Assembly (NCBI RefSeq): GCF_000208745.1
Contig: NC_030851.1
Coordinates: 8,940,328 to 9,004,327 of the forward strand
Source: Theobroma cacao
Taxonomy: Eukaryota; Streptophyta; Magnoliopsida; Malvales; Malvaceae
Direction of reading: 5' to 3'
Length of the DNA stretch: 64,000 nt
The position numbers were made by a program, and so were the translations under genes. Of this stretch, positions 1-11,624 are shown one piece after another (the stretch's first letter is position 1; the number at the start of each line of letters is the position of its first letter). Below the pieces are notes generated by a model that had not been told where the DNA came from, did no database searches, and saw only the letters and a program-made list of their open reading frames with translations.

Positions 1-900
1 CCAGCAATCATGTTGGATTGTTGCATGAAACTAAGCAATTATCATCCAAGACTTTTGACATAAAAAATCTTGGTGATGCCTCATTTGTGCTTGTGATTAA
101 GATACGTAGAGATAGATCTCAAAATTTATTATGTCTTTCCTAGAAAGAATACGTTGATTGTGCGCTCAGCAAATTCAACATGCAAAACTGTAAGGTTGGA
201 GATGCACCTGTTGTGATAGGTGATAGGTTTAAGCTTAGTCAATGTCTTGAAAATGATTTGGAAAGAGAATCCATGAAAGACATACCTTATTCTAGTGTAG
301 TTGGGAGCATAATGTATGTGCAGGTTTGCACTCAGCCAGACATAGCTTTTGTAGTGGGAGTTCTTGGTAGATATCTTTTTAACCCTAGTTTAGTTCATTT
401 GGTTGCTACTAAGAAAGTGATTAGGTACTTGCAAAAGACTTAGGATTATATATTGGTGTACAGAAAGGTGGATAATCTTGAAATTGTTGGTTATACATAT
501 TCTAACTTCGCTGGTTGTCATGATGACATCAAGTCCATCTCAAGGTACATTTTTATGTTGGTTGGGGGAGTTGTTTCATGGAAGAGTGGTAAGCAGATGC
601 TCTTAGCTTCCTCTATTATGTAGGCTGAGTTTGTTGCTTGTTATAGGGCTGCTACGGAAACTGTTTGGCTTAAAAATCTCATTTCTAGGTTGTGTTGTTG
701 ATTCCATTTCTAAACCTCTTAAGATTTATTATGATAATAAATCTGCTGTATTGCTCATTAAGAACAACAAAACCACTAGTGGGTTTAAGCATTTAGAGAT
801 AAAGTATATAAAGATCAAGGATTTTGTTAAAAATTTTGACACTGTTATTAAGCACATTAACACTAATGATATGTTAACTGATCCTTGGACTAAGGGGTGA
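1..900 (+). pseudogene. Ty1/copia pol fragment, copy 1 (end of RT plus RNase H)
   Basis: This is the 3' part of a copia polyprotein, cut by the left window edge. It matches 7918-8817 almost base for base (about 98% by eye). It covers the region after the YVDD box of reverse transcriptase, then the RNase H domain, with the copia RNase H landmarks IYYDNKSAVLLIKN and KHLEIKYIKIKDFV and the ending MLTDPWTKG. The reading frame is broken by TAG codons at 142-144, 440-442 and 620-622. The same stops occur in the second copy. Not functional. The relation to Tork-type elements is inferred from the RNase H ending and LTR style. Confidence 0.9.
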
Positions 901-1651
901 AGACCTACAATGTTTAGTAGACATGTTGAAAGCATGGGTATCTTAGGGTCTTTTGATGTGCTTGGCTAGTGGAAACATGTTATTTATGTTTTTAAACTAT
1001 CACATCATGGTTTGTATTTATGTAAAGACCCTTTCTATGTTTTAGACATTCATGAGTTGTTTGATTTTATATTTATTGATGATCATTGTTGATTGATAAT
1101 CTATACTGTTATTGTAATATTATTTGTACATGTACATCTAAGTTATTAAAATTGCTATATTGCATATATGTTTTTTGAAATTTTGAGATCAGTGTCTATC
1201 TCGAGAGTGATTTTGGTGTTATTCTCATTAATGACACTAGCAAGGAAACTCAAGGTTAAGTGGGAGACATGCAGGCTTGTTGTTAAATGCCATATAGATT
1301 TCTCATCAAGTTTAGAGAAATCAGTAAAAGGACTGACAATGAAAATAACACATTGAGATCACATTTAGGTGTTATTTTCTTGCTACACAGTCACACTAAG
1401 ATCCATTGTCGGTAGGATCACTGATACTTGTAACTTGGATTGCTCATATGTCAATAAAGGGAATAATGGCTACCATAATTCAATATTAGATGTTTCTATT
1501 GGATAAGATCATTAAGACGTTGTTTCTAAGGGCTAAATATTTTTAAATTGTGGCCACATCAAAATTAAGTAAATCGGTATGGAGTCTTGTTTTCTAAAGT
1601 GTTTTCTTAAACTTAAAATAAACCCTAATTAGTATTGCCTAAAATGGAAAA
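901..1651 (+). other. Copia 3' untranslated region before the LTR
   Basis: Non-coding stretch between the end of the copia pol frame and the LTR start. It contains a purine-rich tract, AAGTGGGAGACA, near 1257 and another, AAAATGGAAAA, directly before the putative LTR start TGTTAGAA at 1652. The second is the likelier polypurine tract because it abuts a TG LTR terminus. It is almost identical to 8818-9568 except around 1495-1560, where several substitutions cluster. No gene is visible. Confidence 0.5.
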
Positions 1652-1888
1652 TGTTAGAATTTTCTAATATGTGGGCTACTATTAATTGGTAATTACGATT
1701 TAATAAAACAAACTACTAATTTAGTCTTGTTGTGAGATAAAGCATGAGAGCCCAATTAATATTAAAATGATCTGTTGATGATGGGCTTTGCACATCTTAT
1801 TAGGTTAGTGTGGTTTGGTAGTTGTGTAGGCCTAAGCACAATAAACCTTTAATGGGGAAGCCTCTACTAAGGTTTATTGTTTATATAT

Positions 1889-3782
1889 GGTCAAAAGACC
1901 TATCTAATCCTTGTACTCTTTAATTTTGTTCAATTTAATCCCTATATTCAAATCAAAGCAATTTAGTCCCTTGATTTTGGGAATTGCGTCAATTTAATCC
2001 TTCCCCCTAACAGCATCCAATTTTTTCGTTAAATGATGACGTCAGCGATAACGTCAGCGTTGACGTGTCACATTTTGATGACATGGCATTGAGATGATGA
2101 CATGGCATGCCATGTGGCATCGAGTGATGATGTGGTAATGCCACGTGGCACTATACGATGACGTGGTAGTGCTAACATAGCACTGACATGTCAATGCCAT
2201 GTGGCAGATCAAAAAAATTTTCAAAAAAAATTCTATCACATCATAAGGACTAAATTGAACAGAAATATATAGTATAGGGATTAAATTAAACAAAATTGAG
2301 ATGCTAAGGGATTAAATTAAAAAAATATTTGAAAAATACAAATCTTTAAATAGATTATTGATATGCTTATTAATAAGCCAAATGTTTAAGTGTAAAATAT
2401 TTATGGTGGTGTTAAAAAATATATATAAATACCTTCTTACTTAATTATTTGATTCTAGAATATGTAAATTAATTTATCTTTTTTTTACAAAAATTAAGTT
2501 TGAATTCTCCTTCTACAAAAAAAAAATTTGAAAAAATTTCATACCTAAAGTCAAATTTAAATGAATAACTTGTATTACGTGAAAATAAAATAATATAAAA
2601 TGACTAAATATGCTGATTTAGTTACAACTTTCACAGTTTACAAATACACATTCTTTTGAAATTATTCAACTCTTACTCAATTTACCTTTTATTTAAATTT
2701 ACTCAGAATTTAGCAAAATATGTTGATTTAGTTACAACTTTTACAATTTATAAATACACATTCTTTTGAAATTATGCACCTCTTACCCAATTTACATTTT
2801 ATTTAAACTTATTCAAAATTTCTTATAAAATAATTTTATTTAAATTTAAATACCATAATCAAATTTTGTTAAATTTAAATTTAAAATTATTAATTTATAA
2901 TTTATAATTCAATAAAGTTTTAAAAAAGTAAAAAAATAAGCAAAAAAAAACATAATTAAAATTTTAAATATTATAAACTTCACATATGAATATATTTACT
3001 TTTAATAATATCAATTTTTTATAAAAGAATAATAAAATTAATAAAGAATTTAAAATATTTTAATAAAAAAATATAAAATTATTATTACCAACAGAATATT
3101 CTGTTGAAAAATTTCCGTTGGTAATAACTTTTTCTAACGGAATTTCCGTTGGAAACTTCAACCAGGTTTTAAATTTTNTTTAGGTATACAATTTTTTTCA
3201 AAATTTTTTTTATAGAAGGAAAATTCAAACTTAATTTTTGTAAAAAAGATAAATTAATTTACATATTCTAAAATCAAATAATCAAGTAAGAAAATATTTA
3301 TATATATTTTTTAACACAATAAATCTTTTACACTTAAATATTTGGCTTATTAATAAGCATATCAATAATCTACTTAAAAATTTATATTTTTTAAATATTT
3401 TTTTCAATTTAGTCCCTCAACATCTCAATTTTGTTCAATTTAGTCCTCGTACTATATTTTTTTTTCAATTTAGTCCCTATGACGTGGTAAAAAATATTTT
3501 TTGAAAATTTTTTTGAACTGCCACATGGCACTGAAATGTTAGCCTATCACTGCCACATCATCACTCAGTGCCACGTAGCATGCCATGTCATCAAAATATG
3601 ATACGTCAACGATGACATCATCGCTAATGTCATCTTTTAACGACATAATTGGATACCGTTAGGGAGAGGGACTAAATTGACGCAATTCTCAAAATCAAGT
3701 GATTAAATTGCTTCAATTTTGAGTATAAGGACTAAATTGAACAAAATTGAAGAGTATAAGGACTGAATAGGTCTTTTGACTA
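1889..3782. mobile_element. Non-autonomous MULE-like element with long terminal inverted repeats, copy 1
   Basis: The left end GGTCAAAAGACCTAT and right end GGTCTTTTGACTA face each other as inverted repeats that continue inward for roughly 600-700 bp on each side (about 1889-2600 against 3180-3782). They include stretches like GGACTAAATTGAACAAAATT and many repeated GATGACGTCAGCG/TGCCACGTGGCA-type words. A 9-bp direct repeat TTTATATAT lies at 1880-1888 and 3783-3791. Long TIRs with 9-bp target duplications are typical of Mutator-like elements. There is no transposase ORF. The centre (2600-3180) is extremely AT-rich. One N lies at 3179. Confidence 0.7.
2611..2824. repeat. Two tandem units of about 110 bp inside the MULE-like element
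   Basis: Unit 1 (2611-2720) begins TGCTGATTTAGTTACAAC and unit 2 (2721-2824) begins TGTTGATTTAGTTACAAC. Both contain ACACATTCTTTTGAAATTAT, with about 10-15% divergence. AT-rich filler, no coding potential. Confidence 0.75.
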
Positions 3783-3956
3783 TTTATATATTTGGCTAGG
3801 TCCCCTCTTCAATCTTCATTTCTAACGAATGGTCTCTACTTATTGCGAGTCGTCAAAAAGTAGAAGAGCAAAGAGGAAGATTTAACCTCTACCAATATTT
3901 CTTTGATATTCCCAAACAAGAAATGGCTATCCTAACGAATCAAACAGGTACACAAT

Positions 3957-5102
3957 TATAATTATATGACTCTTGATATTCTAATATTCACATATGAATC
4001 TAGGGATTAAAACTTACATTCTCAACTTTTTCATGTCAAGGATCTTTAATGGAACAATTTGTGATGGAAATGCCACACGTTGACTCAAACATTGGTGCAT
4101 CAAAGTGTGCTGCCTCAAGTAAAATTGTAACAGCCACCCTAATCCCAAACACATACATGCGAATGTGACTAGTTTCCACCCTCAATTACTTGAGATAAAG
4201 CTTGCAAATCGAACTCTAATTGAGAGGATGCATCCTCACCATACATCTACAATAATGTAGAAGTATAGATTTCCTATAACAAGTTAAAAACAATTACCAT
4301 TAATATGCATCCGAGCATTTGGCTCATTGATTGGTGCATGATCTCCCTGTTTAAAGAGTAAGGTTCGAATCTCTCCTCCCCCAATTATAAAAAAAAAATT
4401 ACCATTAATATATTAAGGAAAAAAACAAATATATTTAAAGTAACCATTGTCAAGATTTAATGTATAAATCAACCAAAGTTCATGTCCACTAACCGATCTA
4501 GATTTTTGTCCACAAAATCAACGCATCTTTCCAAACATTTATGCTTGTAGTTGAACACTTCAAAAAATGTAACTGATCGTTCCAACTCAACTGACTAAAT
4601 TCATGTACAATAACACTCAATGAAACATGAATTTAATTTTTAATACAAGAAATTATAACTTAAACTTTCTTACGGATTATAAATATAAAACACTGTAATT
4701 TAAACTTTTTAAGGAATTCTAATTTATTATAAATATTAATAAGATTTATCTAATTTATAAAATAAGAATTCTAATTGCATTGAGTGGCTTTCATTAAAAA
4801 ATATTTTTCATAATTCTAATAGTATTGAATTTTATATAGATTAATATTATAAAATTTTAATTATAGATTATTTAAACATATATGGTCTTTTATATATAAT
4901 TGTCTTTCAATGATGATTAGTTTTTATTTATAAAAAATTAATGGAAATATTTGTATTTTTTATATAATTGTCATTTAAAAATAAATAAATAAATATTTAC
5001 ATGCAACGCAAATAACAATAAATACTAATATTTCTAAGAAGTTACAAGAAAGTAGAATAAAAAGAAAAAGATAAAATGATACCTTTTTATGGAAAATGCT
5101 AA
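3957..5102. other. Duplicated flank of the copia element, copy 1
   Basis: AT-rich non-coding DNA that matches 11790-12932 with only a handful of differences outside a short retroposon at 4307-4396. Because this flank is shared, the two copies arose by segmental duplication rather than by two independent copia insertions. The last 40 bases (minus strand) correspond to the tail of the RNase H remnant seen in full next to copy 2. The stretch runs into an N gap. Confidence 0.7.
4307..4396 (+). mobile_element. Very short tRNA-derived SINE or retroposed tRNA-like sequence, copy 1
   Basis: A 90-bp body ends in an A-run and is flanked by a perfect 15-bp direct repeat AATTACCATTAATAT (4292-4306 and 4397-4411), the signature of target-primed retroposition. 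Inside are an A-box-like TGGCTCATTGATTGGTGC and a B-box-like GGTTCGAATCT, spaced as in tRNA genes. The body is little longer than a tRNA plus tail, so either a tRNA pseudogene or a minimal SINE is possible. Copy 2 is at 12141-12228 in the same insertion site. Confidence 0.7.
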
Positions 5103-5355
5103 NNNNNNNNNNNNNNNNNNNNNNNNNNNNNNNNNNNNNNNNNNNNNNNNNNNNNNNNNNNNNNNNNNNNNNNNNNNNNNNNNNNNNNNNNNNNNNNNNN
5201 NNNNNNNNNNNNNNNNNNNNNNNNNNNNNNNNNNNNNNNNNNNNNNNNNNNNNNNNNNNNNNNNNNNNNNNNNNNNNNNNNNNNNNNNNNNNNNNNNNNN
5301 NNNNNNNNNNNNNNNNNNNNNNNNNNNNNNNNNNNNNNNNNNNNNNNNNNNNNNN
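5103..5355. other. Assembly gap (253 N)
   Basis: A run of N. It hides the junction between the first duplicated block and the hAT element, including the left terminus of the hAT element. Any open reading frame across it is meaningless. Confidence 0.99.
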
Positions 5356-6879
5356 ACAAGATGATGCAAAAAAAGAGACAATGGCTATTATCTTCAGATT
5401 TGTTGATAAAAAAGGCTTCATTTGATAAAAATTCTTTGATTTGGCTCATGTGTAGAAAACTAATGCTTTTACTTTGAAGGAGAAAATTTGTAGTGTTCTT
5501 GCTTTTCATAATCTTAGTAGCCAAAATATCCAAGGGCGAGGATATGATAGAACAAGTAACATGTGAGGTGAATGGAACGGATTGAGAGCATTTTTTTTGA
5601 AAAAGTGCCCATTTCTTTATTACATTCATTGTTTTGCTCATCGACTATAATTAATATTGGAAGCAACATGCAAAAATGTCATTCCTATTAAGCATTTTTC
5701 CCCTATTTGGCTCTCATTATTAATGTTGTTGATTCCTTTGCAAAAAGAAAGGATCATTTGCAAATTGCTCATGCAATTGAGATTGTAGAGTTGGTTTCTA
5801 ATAATGAGCTTGAAATTGGAAAAGGAAGAAATCAAGTTGGCTCATTAAAAAAGGCAAGTGATACATGATGGGGCACTTATATGAGTTCTCTTCATAGCTT
5901 ACTTAATTTATGGAATCTGACTCTTAATGTTCTAAGTGAGATAATTAATGAATGTGGCACCTCATCCCAAAAGGCCTCAGCTGATGAAGCTTGTGATTTG
6001 ATGACCATATTTGAATTTGTTTTTATTTTACATCTTATGATAGAAATTTTGGAAAGAGCAGGTAATTTATGCAGACTTCTTCAGTGTAAATCACAAGACA
6101 TTGTTAATGCAATGAATTTAGTAGCTACAACAAAGAAAATTATTCACAACTTTAGAGTTAATGGGTGGGATGTTTTGTTTCAAGAAGTCAAGTCTTTTTG
6201 TGAGAAACATGAGATAGAAATTCTTGATATGAATGGTGCTTATCAATCAAGTAGAGCCTGAGTACTAAAAGGTGAGCAAATTCTGATCATGCATCATTAT
6301 CATATTGATTTATTCATTGGTATTATAGATTCAATGCTACAGGAGATGACTAGTAGATTTCATGAAGATGCAATGGAATTGCTTGTTCTTAGTTGATCTT
6401 TGGATCCTAACAATGGATCTAAATTATTCAAGATTGATGACATCTGCAAACTTGCTCAAAAGTTTTATCTTGATGACTTCACTCATCAAGAAAAATTGCA
6501 TATGAAATATGAATTGGAGCATTCTGAACTTGATATTAGACGAGATCCATATCTGCAGAGTGTTTCAACCCTCTCAAAGCTATGCCAATTAATGTCAAAG
6601 ACAAAAAAAATTAGTTGTATAGTTTCTCCTAAATCGTTTGGTTCAACTTATCTTAACTCTTTCAGTTTCTACAACAACTACAGAACGTGCATTTTCAACT
6701 ATGAAAATTGTAAAAACGAGGTGCTTAATAAGATGAAAGATGATTTTCTTGCTAGTTCACTTATCCTTTACATTGAGAAAGAGATTGTCAAGACCATTGA
6801 CATGAATTTAGTCATCGATGAATTTGAAAGCATGAAAGCACATCGAGCACAGCTTACGATGCCTAATGTGAAAATCTAA
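5356..6879 (+). pseudogene. hAT-superfamily transposase pseudogene (zinc finger MYM-type / DUF4371-like)
   Basis: Pieces in all three forward frames give a decayed transposase of the TTF-type/zinc finger MYM-type 1-like hAT group. They include a DUF4371-like segment (RFVDKKGF at 5388, then HNLSSQNIQGRGYD with SNM), a middle part (5881-6261, KASADEACDL) and the C-terminal dimerization region (6400-6879, ending KAHRAQLTMPNV). The conserved TTTERAFSTMK block of the dimerization domain is present near 6673 but in another frame, so frameshifts lie near 6650 and 6720. There are further stops, for example at 5423 and 6259. The N-terminal zinc finger is missing in the gap. Not functional. Confidence 0.85.
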
Positions 6880-7083
6880 TTTTAATTTTTTTTCTGTTGT
6901 ATGTCTATATTATATTGGTGAATCTGAAAAACTTATATTTAAATTGTTAATAAAATTTTATATTATAATTTAATTTTATTTCAAAAGTGATTAATTTTTT
7001 GCTCGAAATTAAATTATTAACCTGATCCATAACCTTATATGATTGCTCACCACACCTAATACAAAATCTTGAATCCGCCACTA
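6880..7083 (+). mobile_element. Right end of the hAT element
   Basis: Downstream of the transposase the sequence is AT-rich and closes with AATCTTGAATCCGCCACTA, the usual right-terminal pattern of this plant hAT group (ends close to TCCGCCACT). Copia sequence resumes immediately afterwards. The left end is lost in the N gap, so the target duplication cannot be verified. Confidence 0.6.
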
Positions 7084-8817
7084 GTGGTATAATACTTGTG
7101 GCCATTAAGAGAAAAGATCCTGGGCAACATGATACAAATCTTCCTCCCCAAGATCTTGTTTTTACTCACATTGTTACTCATCTTGTTTAGAAAAATGAGG
7201 TTGAGGTGCCCTTGAGAAGATCTTTGAGGCAAAAGAAGTCTGCTATTTCTAATGATTATGTGGTTTATCTTGAAGCGAGTGATTATGATATTAGTCATGT
7301 GATGGACCTTGTGACTTTCAATGATGTCATTAATTATCCCCAGTCTATTATATGAATAGATACAATGAAAGATGAGATGAGTTCTATGGCTCAGAATGGT
7401 GTTTGGGAGCTAGTTGAACTCCCAAAGGGGTGTAGACTAATTGGTTACAAATTGGTGTATAGGAGCAAGAAAGATTCTAAGAGAAAATCTGAGAGGTTTA
7501 AGGCCAAATTGGTGGCAAAGGGATTTACTCAAAGAGATGGAGTAGATTATAATGAGACTTTTTCACCAGTGTCTTCCAAGGGTTTTTATAGAATCATCAT
7601 GGTCTTTGTAGCGCATTTTGACTTAGAACTTCATCAAATGGATGTGAAGATAGCCTTCTTGAACTGTAAACTTGAAAAAAAGGTTTATATGGTACAAATT
7701 GAGGGATTTCACGAATCAAAAAGTGAAAGCTTGGTGTGCAAACTTCAAAAATCCATTTACAATCTGAAGCAAGCTTCCAAACAGTGGTATTTGAAGTTTG
7801 ATAAGTTAATTACTTCCATGGGTTTTGAGGAAAACAAGGTTGATCAATGCATATACCTTAAGATTAGTGGGAATAAGTTCATTTTTCTTGTGTTATATGT
7901 GGATGATATCATGTTAGCCAGCAATCATGTTGGATTGTTGCATGAAACTAAGCAATTATCATCCAAGACTTTTGACATGAAAAATCTTGGTGATGCCTCA
8001 TTTGTGCTTGTGATTAAGATACGCAGAGATAAATCTCAAAATTTATTACGTCTTTCCTAGAAAGAATACGTTGATTGTGTGCTCAGCAAATTCAACATGC
8101 AAAACTGCAAGGCTGGAGATGCACCTGTTGTGATAGGTGATAGGTTTAAGCTTAGTCAATGTCTTAAAAATTATTTGGAAAGAGAATCCATGAAAGACAT
8201 ACCTTATTCTAGTGTAGTTGGGAGCATAATGTATGTGCAGGTTTGCACTCAGCCAAACATAGCTTTTGCAGTGGGAGTTCTTGGTAGATATCTTTTTAAC
8301 CCTAGTTTAGTTCATTTGGTTACTACTAAGAAAGTGATTAGGTACTTGCAAAAGACTTAGGATTATATATTGGTGTACAGAAAGGTGGATAATCTTGAAA
8401 TTGTTGGTTATACATATTCTAACTTCGCTGGTTGTCATGATGACATGAAGTCCATCTCAAGGTACATTTTTATGTTGGTTGGGGGAGTTGTTTCATGGAA
8501 GAGTGTTAAGCAGATGCTCTTAGCTTCCTCTATTATGTAGGCTGAGTTTGTTGCTTGTTATAGGGATGCTACGGAAGCTGTTTGGCTTAAAAATCTCATT
8601 TCTAGGTTGTGTTGTTGATTCCATTTCTAAACCTCTTAAGATTTATTATGATAATAAATCTACTGTATTGCTCATTAAGAATAACAAAACCACTAGTGGG
8701 TTTAAGCATTTGGAGATAAAGTATATAAAGATCAAGGATTTTGTTAAAAATTTTGACATTGTTATTAAGCACATTAACACTAATGATATGTTAACTGATC
8801 CTTGGACTAAGGGGTGA
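7084..8817 (+). pseudogene. Ty1/copia pol remnant, copy 2 (linker, RT, RNase H)
   Basis: In order: the integrase-RT linker with PLRRSLRQKKSAISNDYV (about 7210), reverse transcriptase 7365-8060 with NGVWELVELPKG, FKAKLVAKGFTQ, QMDVKIAFLNC, the palm motif LYVDDIMLAS (about 7890) and KNLGDASFVL, then RNase H to 8817. Gag, protease and integrase are absent, so the element is 5'-truncated at the hAT border. In-frame stops occur near 7353 (TGA) and at 8058, 8358 and 8538 (TAG). From 7918 onward it duplicates the window's first 900 bp, with the last three stops in common. Non-functional. Confidence 0.9.
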
Positions 8818-9568
8818 AGACCTACAATGTTTAGTAGACATGTTGAAAGCATGGGTATCTTAGGGTCTTTTGATGTGCTTGGCTAGTGGAAACATGTTAT
8901 TTATGTTTTTAAACTATCACATCATGGTTTGTATTTATGTAAAGACCCTTTCTATGTTTTAGACATTCATGAGTTGTTTGATTTTATATTTATTGACGAT
9001 CATTGTTGATTGATAATCTATACTGTTATTTAATATTATTTGTACATGTACATCTAAGTTATTAAAATTGCTATATTGCATATATGTTTTTTGAAATTTT
9101 GAGATCAGTGTCTATCTCGAGAGTGATTTTGGTGTTATTCTCATTAATGACACTAGCAAGGAAACTCAAGGTTAAGTGGGAGACATGCAGGCTTGTTGTT
9201 AAATGCCATATAGATTTCTCATCAAGTTTAGAGAAATCAGTAAAAGGACTGACAATGAAAATAACACATTGAGATCACATTTAGGTGTTATTTTCTTGCT
9301 ACACAGTCACACTAAGATCCATTGTCGGTAGGATCACTGATACTTGTAACTTGGATTGCTCATATGTCAATAAAGGGAATAATGGCTACCATAATTCAAT
9401 ATTAGATGTTTCTGTTGAACAGGATTCTTAAGACGTTGTCTCTAAAGGCTACATATTTTTTAAATTGTAGCCACATCAAAATTAAGTAAATCGGTATGGA
9501 GTCTTGTTTTCTAAAGTGTTTTTTTTAACTTAAAATAAACCCCAATTAGTATTGCCTAAAATGGAAAA
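8818..9568 (+). other. Copia 3' untranslated region, copy 2
   Basis: Counterpart of 901-1651 and nearly identical to it, again ending in the AAAATGGAAAA purine tract before the LTR start. No gene is visible. Confidence 0.5.
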
Positions 9569-9805
9569 TGTTAGAATTTTCTAATATGTGGGCTACTATT
9601 AATTGGTAATTACGGTTTAATAAAACAGACTATTAATTTAGTCTTGTTGTGAGATAAAGCATGAGAGCCCAATTAATATTAAAATGATCTGTTGATGATG
9701 GGTTTTGCACATCTTATTAGGTTAGTGTGGTTTGGTAGTTGTGTAGGCCTAAGCACAATAAACCTTTAATGGGGAAGCCTCTACTAAGGTTTATTATTTA
9801 TATAT

Positions 9806-11624
9806 GGTCAAAAGACCTATCTAATCCCTGTACTCTTTAATTTTGTTCAATTTAGTCCCTATATTCAAATCAAAGCAATTTAGTCCCTTGATTTTGAGAA
9901 TTGCGTCCATTTAGTCCTTCCCCCTAACAGCATCCAATTTACCCGTTAAATGATGATGTCAGCGATAACGTCAGCGCTGACATGTCACATTTTGATGACA
10001 TGGCATTGAGATGATGACATGGCATGCCATGTGGCATCGAGTGATGATGTGGTAATGTCACGTGGCACTATACGATGACGTGGTAGTGCTGACATGTCAA
10101 TGCCATGTGGCAGGTCAAAAAAATTTTCAAAAAAAATTCTATCACATCATAAGGACTAAATTGAGCAAAAATATATAGTATAGGGATTAAATTGAACAAA
10201 ATTGAGATGCTAAGGGATTAAATTAAAAAAATATTTGAAAAATACAAATCTTTAAATAGATTATTGATATGCTTATTAATAAATCAAATGTTTAAGTGTA
10301 AAAGATTTATGGTGTTAAAAAATATNNNNNNNNNNNNNNNNNNNNNNNNNNNNNNNNNNNNNNNNNNNNNNNNNNNNNNNNNNNNNNNNNNNNNNNNNNN
10401 NNNNNNNNNNNNNNNNNNNNNNNNNNNNNNNNNNNNNNNNNNNNNNNNNNNNNNNNNNNNNNNNNNNNNNNNNNNNNNNNNNNNNNATCCTGACCAAACT
10501 ATTCGAAGAACTGAACTCATTTCGATTCGGTTCGATTTACATTTGCTCACCTCTAATATTTATAGTTATATTTGAATTTATCAATCATAAATGCAGTCTT
10601 TAATCTAGAAAATTTCAACTTAAAAAATATAACTTGAAATATTAGACAAAATTAAAACATAAAAAATAAATAAATAATTGGAAGGTTGGAGTTTGGATTC
10701 TATGGTTATAATAAAAGGTTTGTCATGTCCAAATTAAGTACATTAGAATGAGGAATTACTTTTATAATCATTGCTAACTCCATATCTTTGTTTTTCATTT
10801 TTTTAAAAGAAAAAGTTAAATCAACATATTTTGCTTATTTGACTTTAGCTCAAGTTAAAAACTAAGTTAAATAAATTTTAAATTTGTATACTATTATAAA
10901 TAAAAGAAAAAAGAATTTATTTAGTCATTTTATATTATTTTATTTTAACATAATATAAGTTATTCATATAAATTTGACTTCAGGTATGAAATTTTTCCAA
11001 ATTTCTTTTATAGAAGGAGAATTCAAACTTAATTTTTGTAAAAAAGATAAATTAGTTTACATATTCTAGAATCAAATAATCAAGTAAGAAAATATTTATA
11101 TATATACATATTTTAACACTATAAATCTTTTATACTTAAATTTTTGGCTTATTAATAAGCATATCAATAATCTGCTTGAAGATTTGTATTTTTTTAAATA
11201 TTTGTTTTTCAATTTAGTCCCTCAACATCTCAATTTTGTTTAATTTAGTCCTCATACTATATATTTTTGTCCACTTTAATCCCTATGACACGGTAGAATT
11301 TAATTTTTTTTTGGTTTACCACGTGGCATCGACATGTCAGCATGCTAGTGCCACATCAGCACTACCATGTCATCGTATAGTGTCACGTGACATGCCACCT
11401 CATCATCTCAACTCCACATCATCAAAAGTGACAGGTTACCGCTGATGTCATTGCTGACGTCAGTGATGATGTCATCTTTTAACAAAAAAATTAGATGGCG
11501 TTAGGGGGAAGGACTAAATTGACGTAATTCTAAAAATCAAAATACTAAATTGGTTCGATTTTGAGTACAGGGACTGAATTGAACAAAATTGAAGAGTATA
11601 AGGACTGAATAGGTCTTTTGACTA
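9806..11624. mobile_element. Non-autonomous MULE-like element, copy 2 (contains an N gap)
   Basis: Same termini as copy 1 (GGTCAAAAGACC at the left, GGTCTTTTGACTA at the right) and the same 9-bp TTTATATAT flanks (9797-9805, 11625-11633). The left arm is close to copy 1, but the right arm is only about 75-80% like copy 1's right arm, and the centre (10487-10900) differs in order and orientation. The N run 10326-10486 separates the arms, so they may have been joined by scaffolding. Confidence 0.65.
10326..10486. other. Assembly gap (161 N)
   Basis: A run of N in the centre of the copy 2 MULE-like element, a palindromic region that is hard to assemble. Confidence 0.99.

Larger units (their letters stand above)
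1652..3956 (+). mobile_element. Copia 3' LTR, copy 1, interrupted by a MULE-like element
   Basis: The putative LTR begins TGTTAGAATTTTCTAATATG directly after a purine tract downstream of the copia pol fragment. The left part is 1652-1888. It contains a TTTATATAT motif that would be the LTR TATA box, and this is exactly the 9 bp duplicated by the insertion of the element at 1889-3782. The LTR resumes at about 3783 and ends near 3950-3956; its CA terminus is uncertain. No tRNA primer-binding site follows, which fits a 3' LTR. The right remnant differs from copy 2 by about 20%, much more than the left part (about 2%). Confidence 0.55.

Noticed and set aside
729..935. Minus-strand 68-codon ORFs at 729-935 and 8646-8852
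   Set aside because: Antisense shadows of the copia RNase H region.
1168..1356. 62-codon ORF repeated at 9084-9272
   Set aside because: It is identical only because the block is duplicated; it lies in the copia 3' untranslated region and resembles no protein.
4307..4396. Functional tRNA gene
   Set aside because: The acceptor and anticodon stems do not pair properly, and the A-tail plus target duplications show a retroposed copy.
5096..5641. Long open frames across the N gap at 5103-5355, and likewise at 10264-10575
   Set aside because: They consist mainly of unknown residues and only appear open because N codons are not stops.
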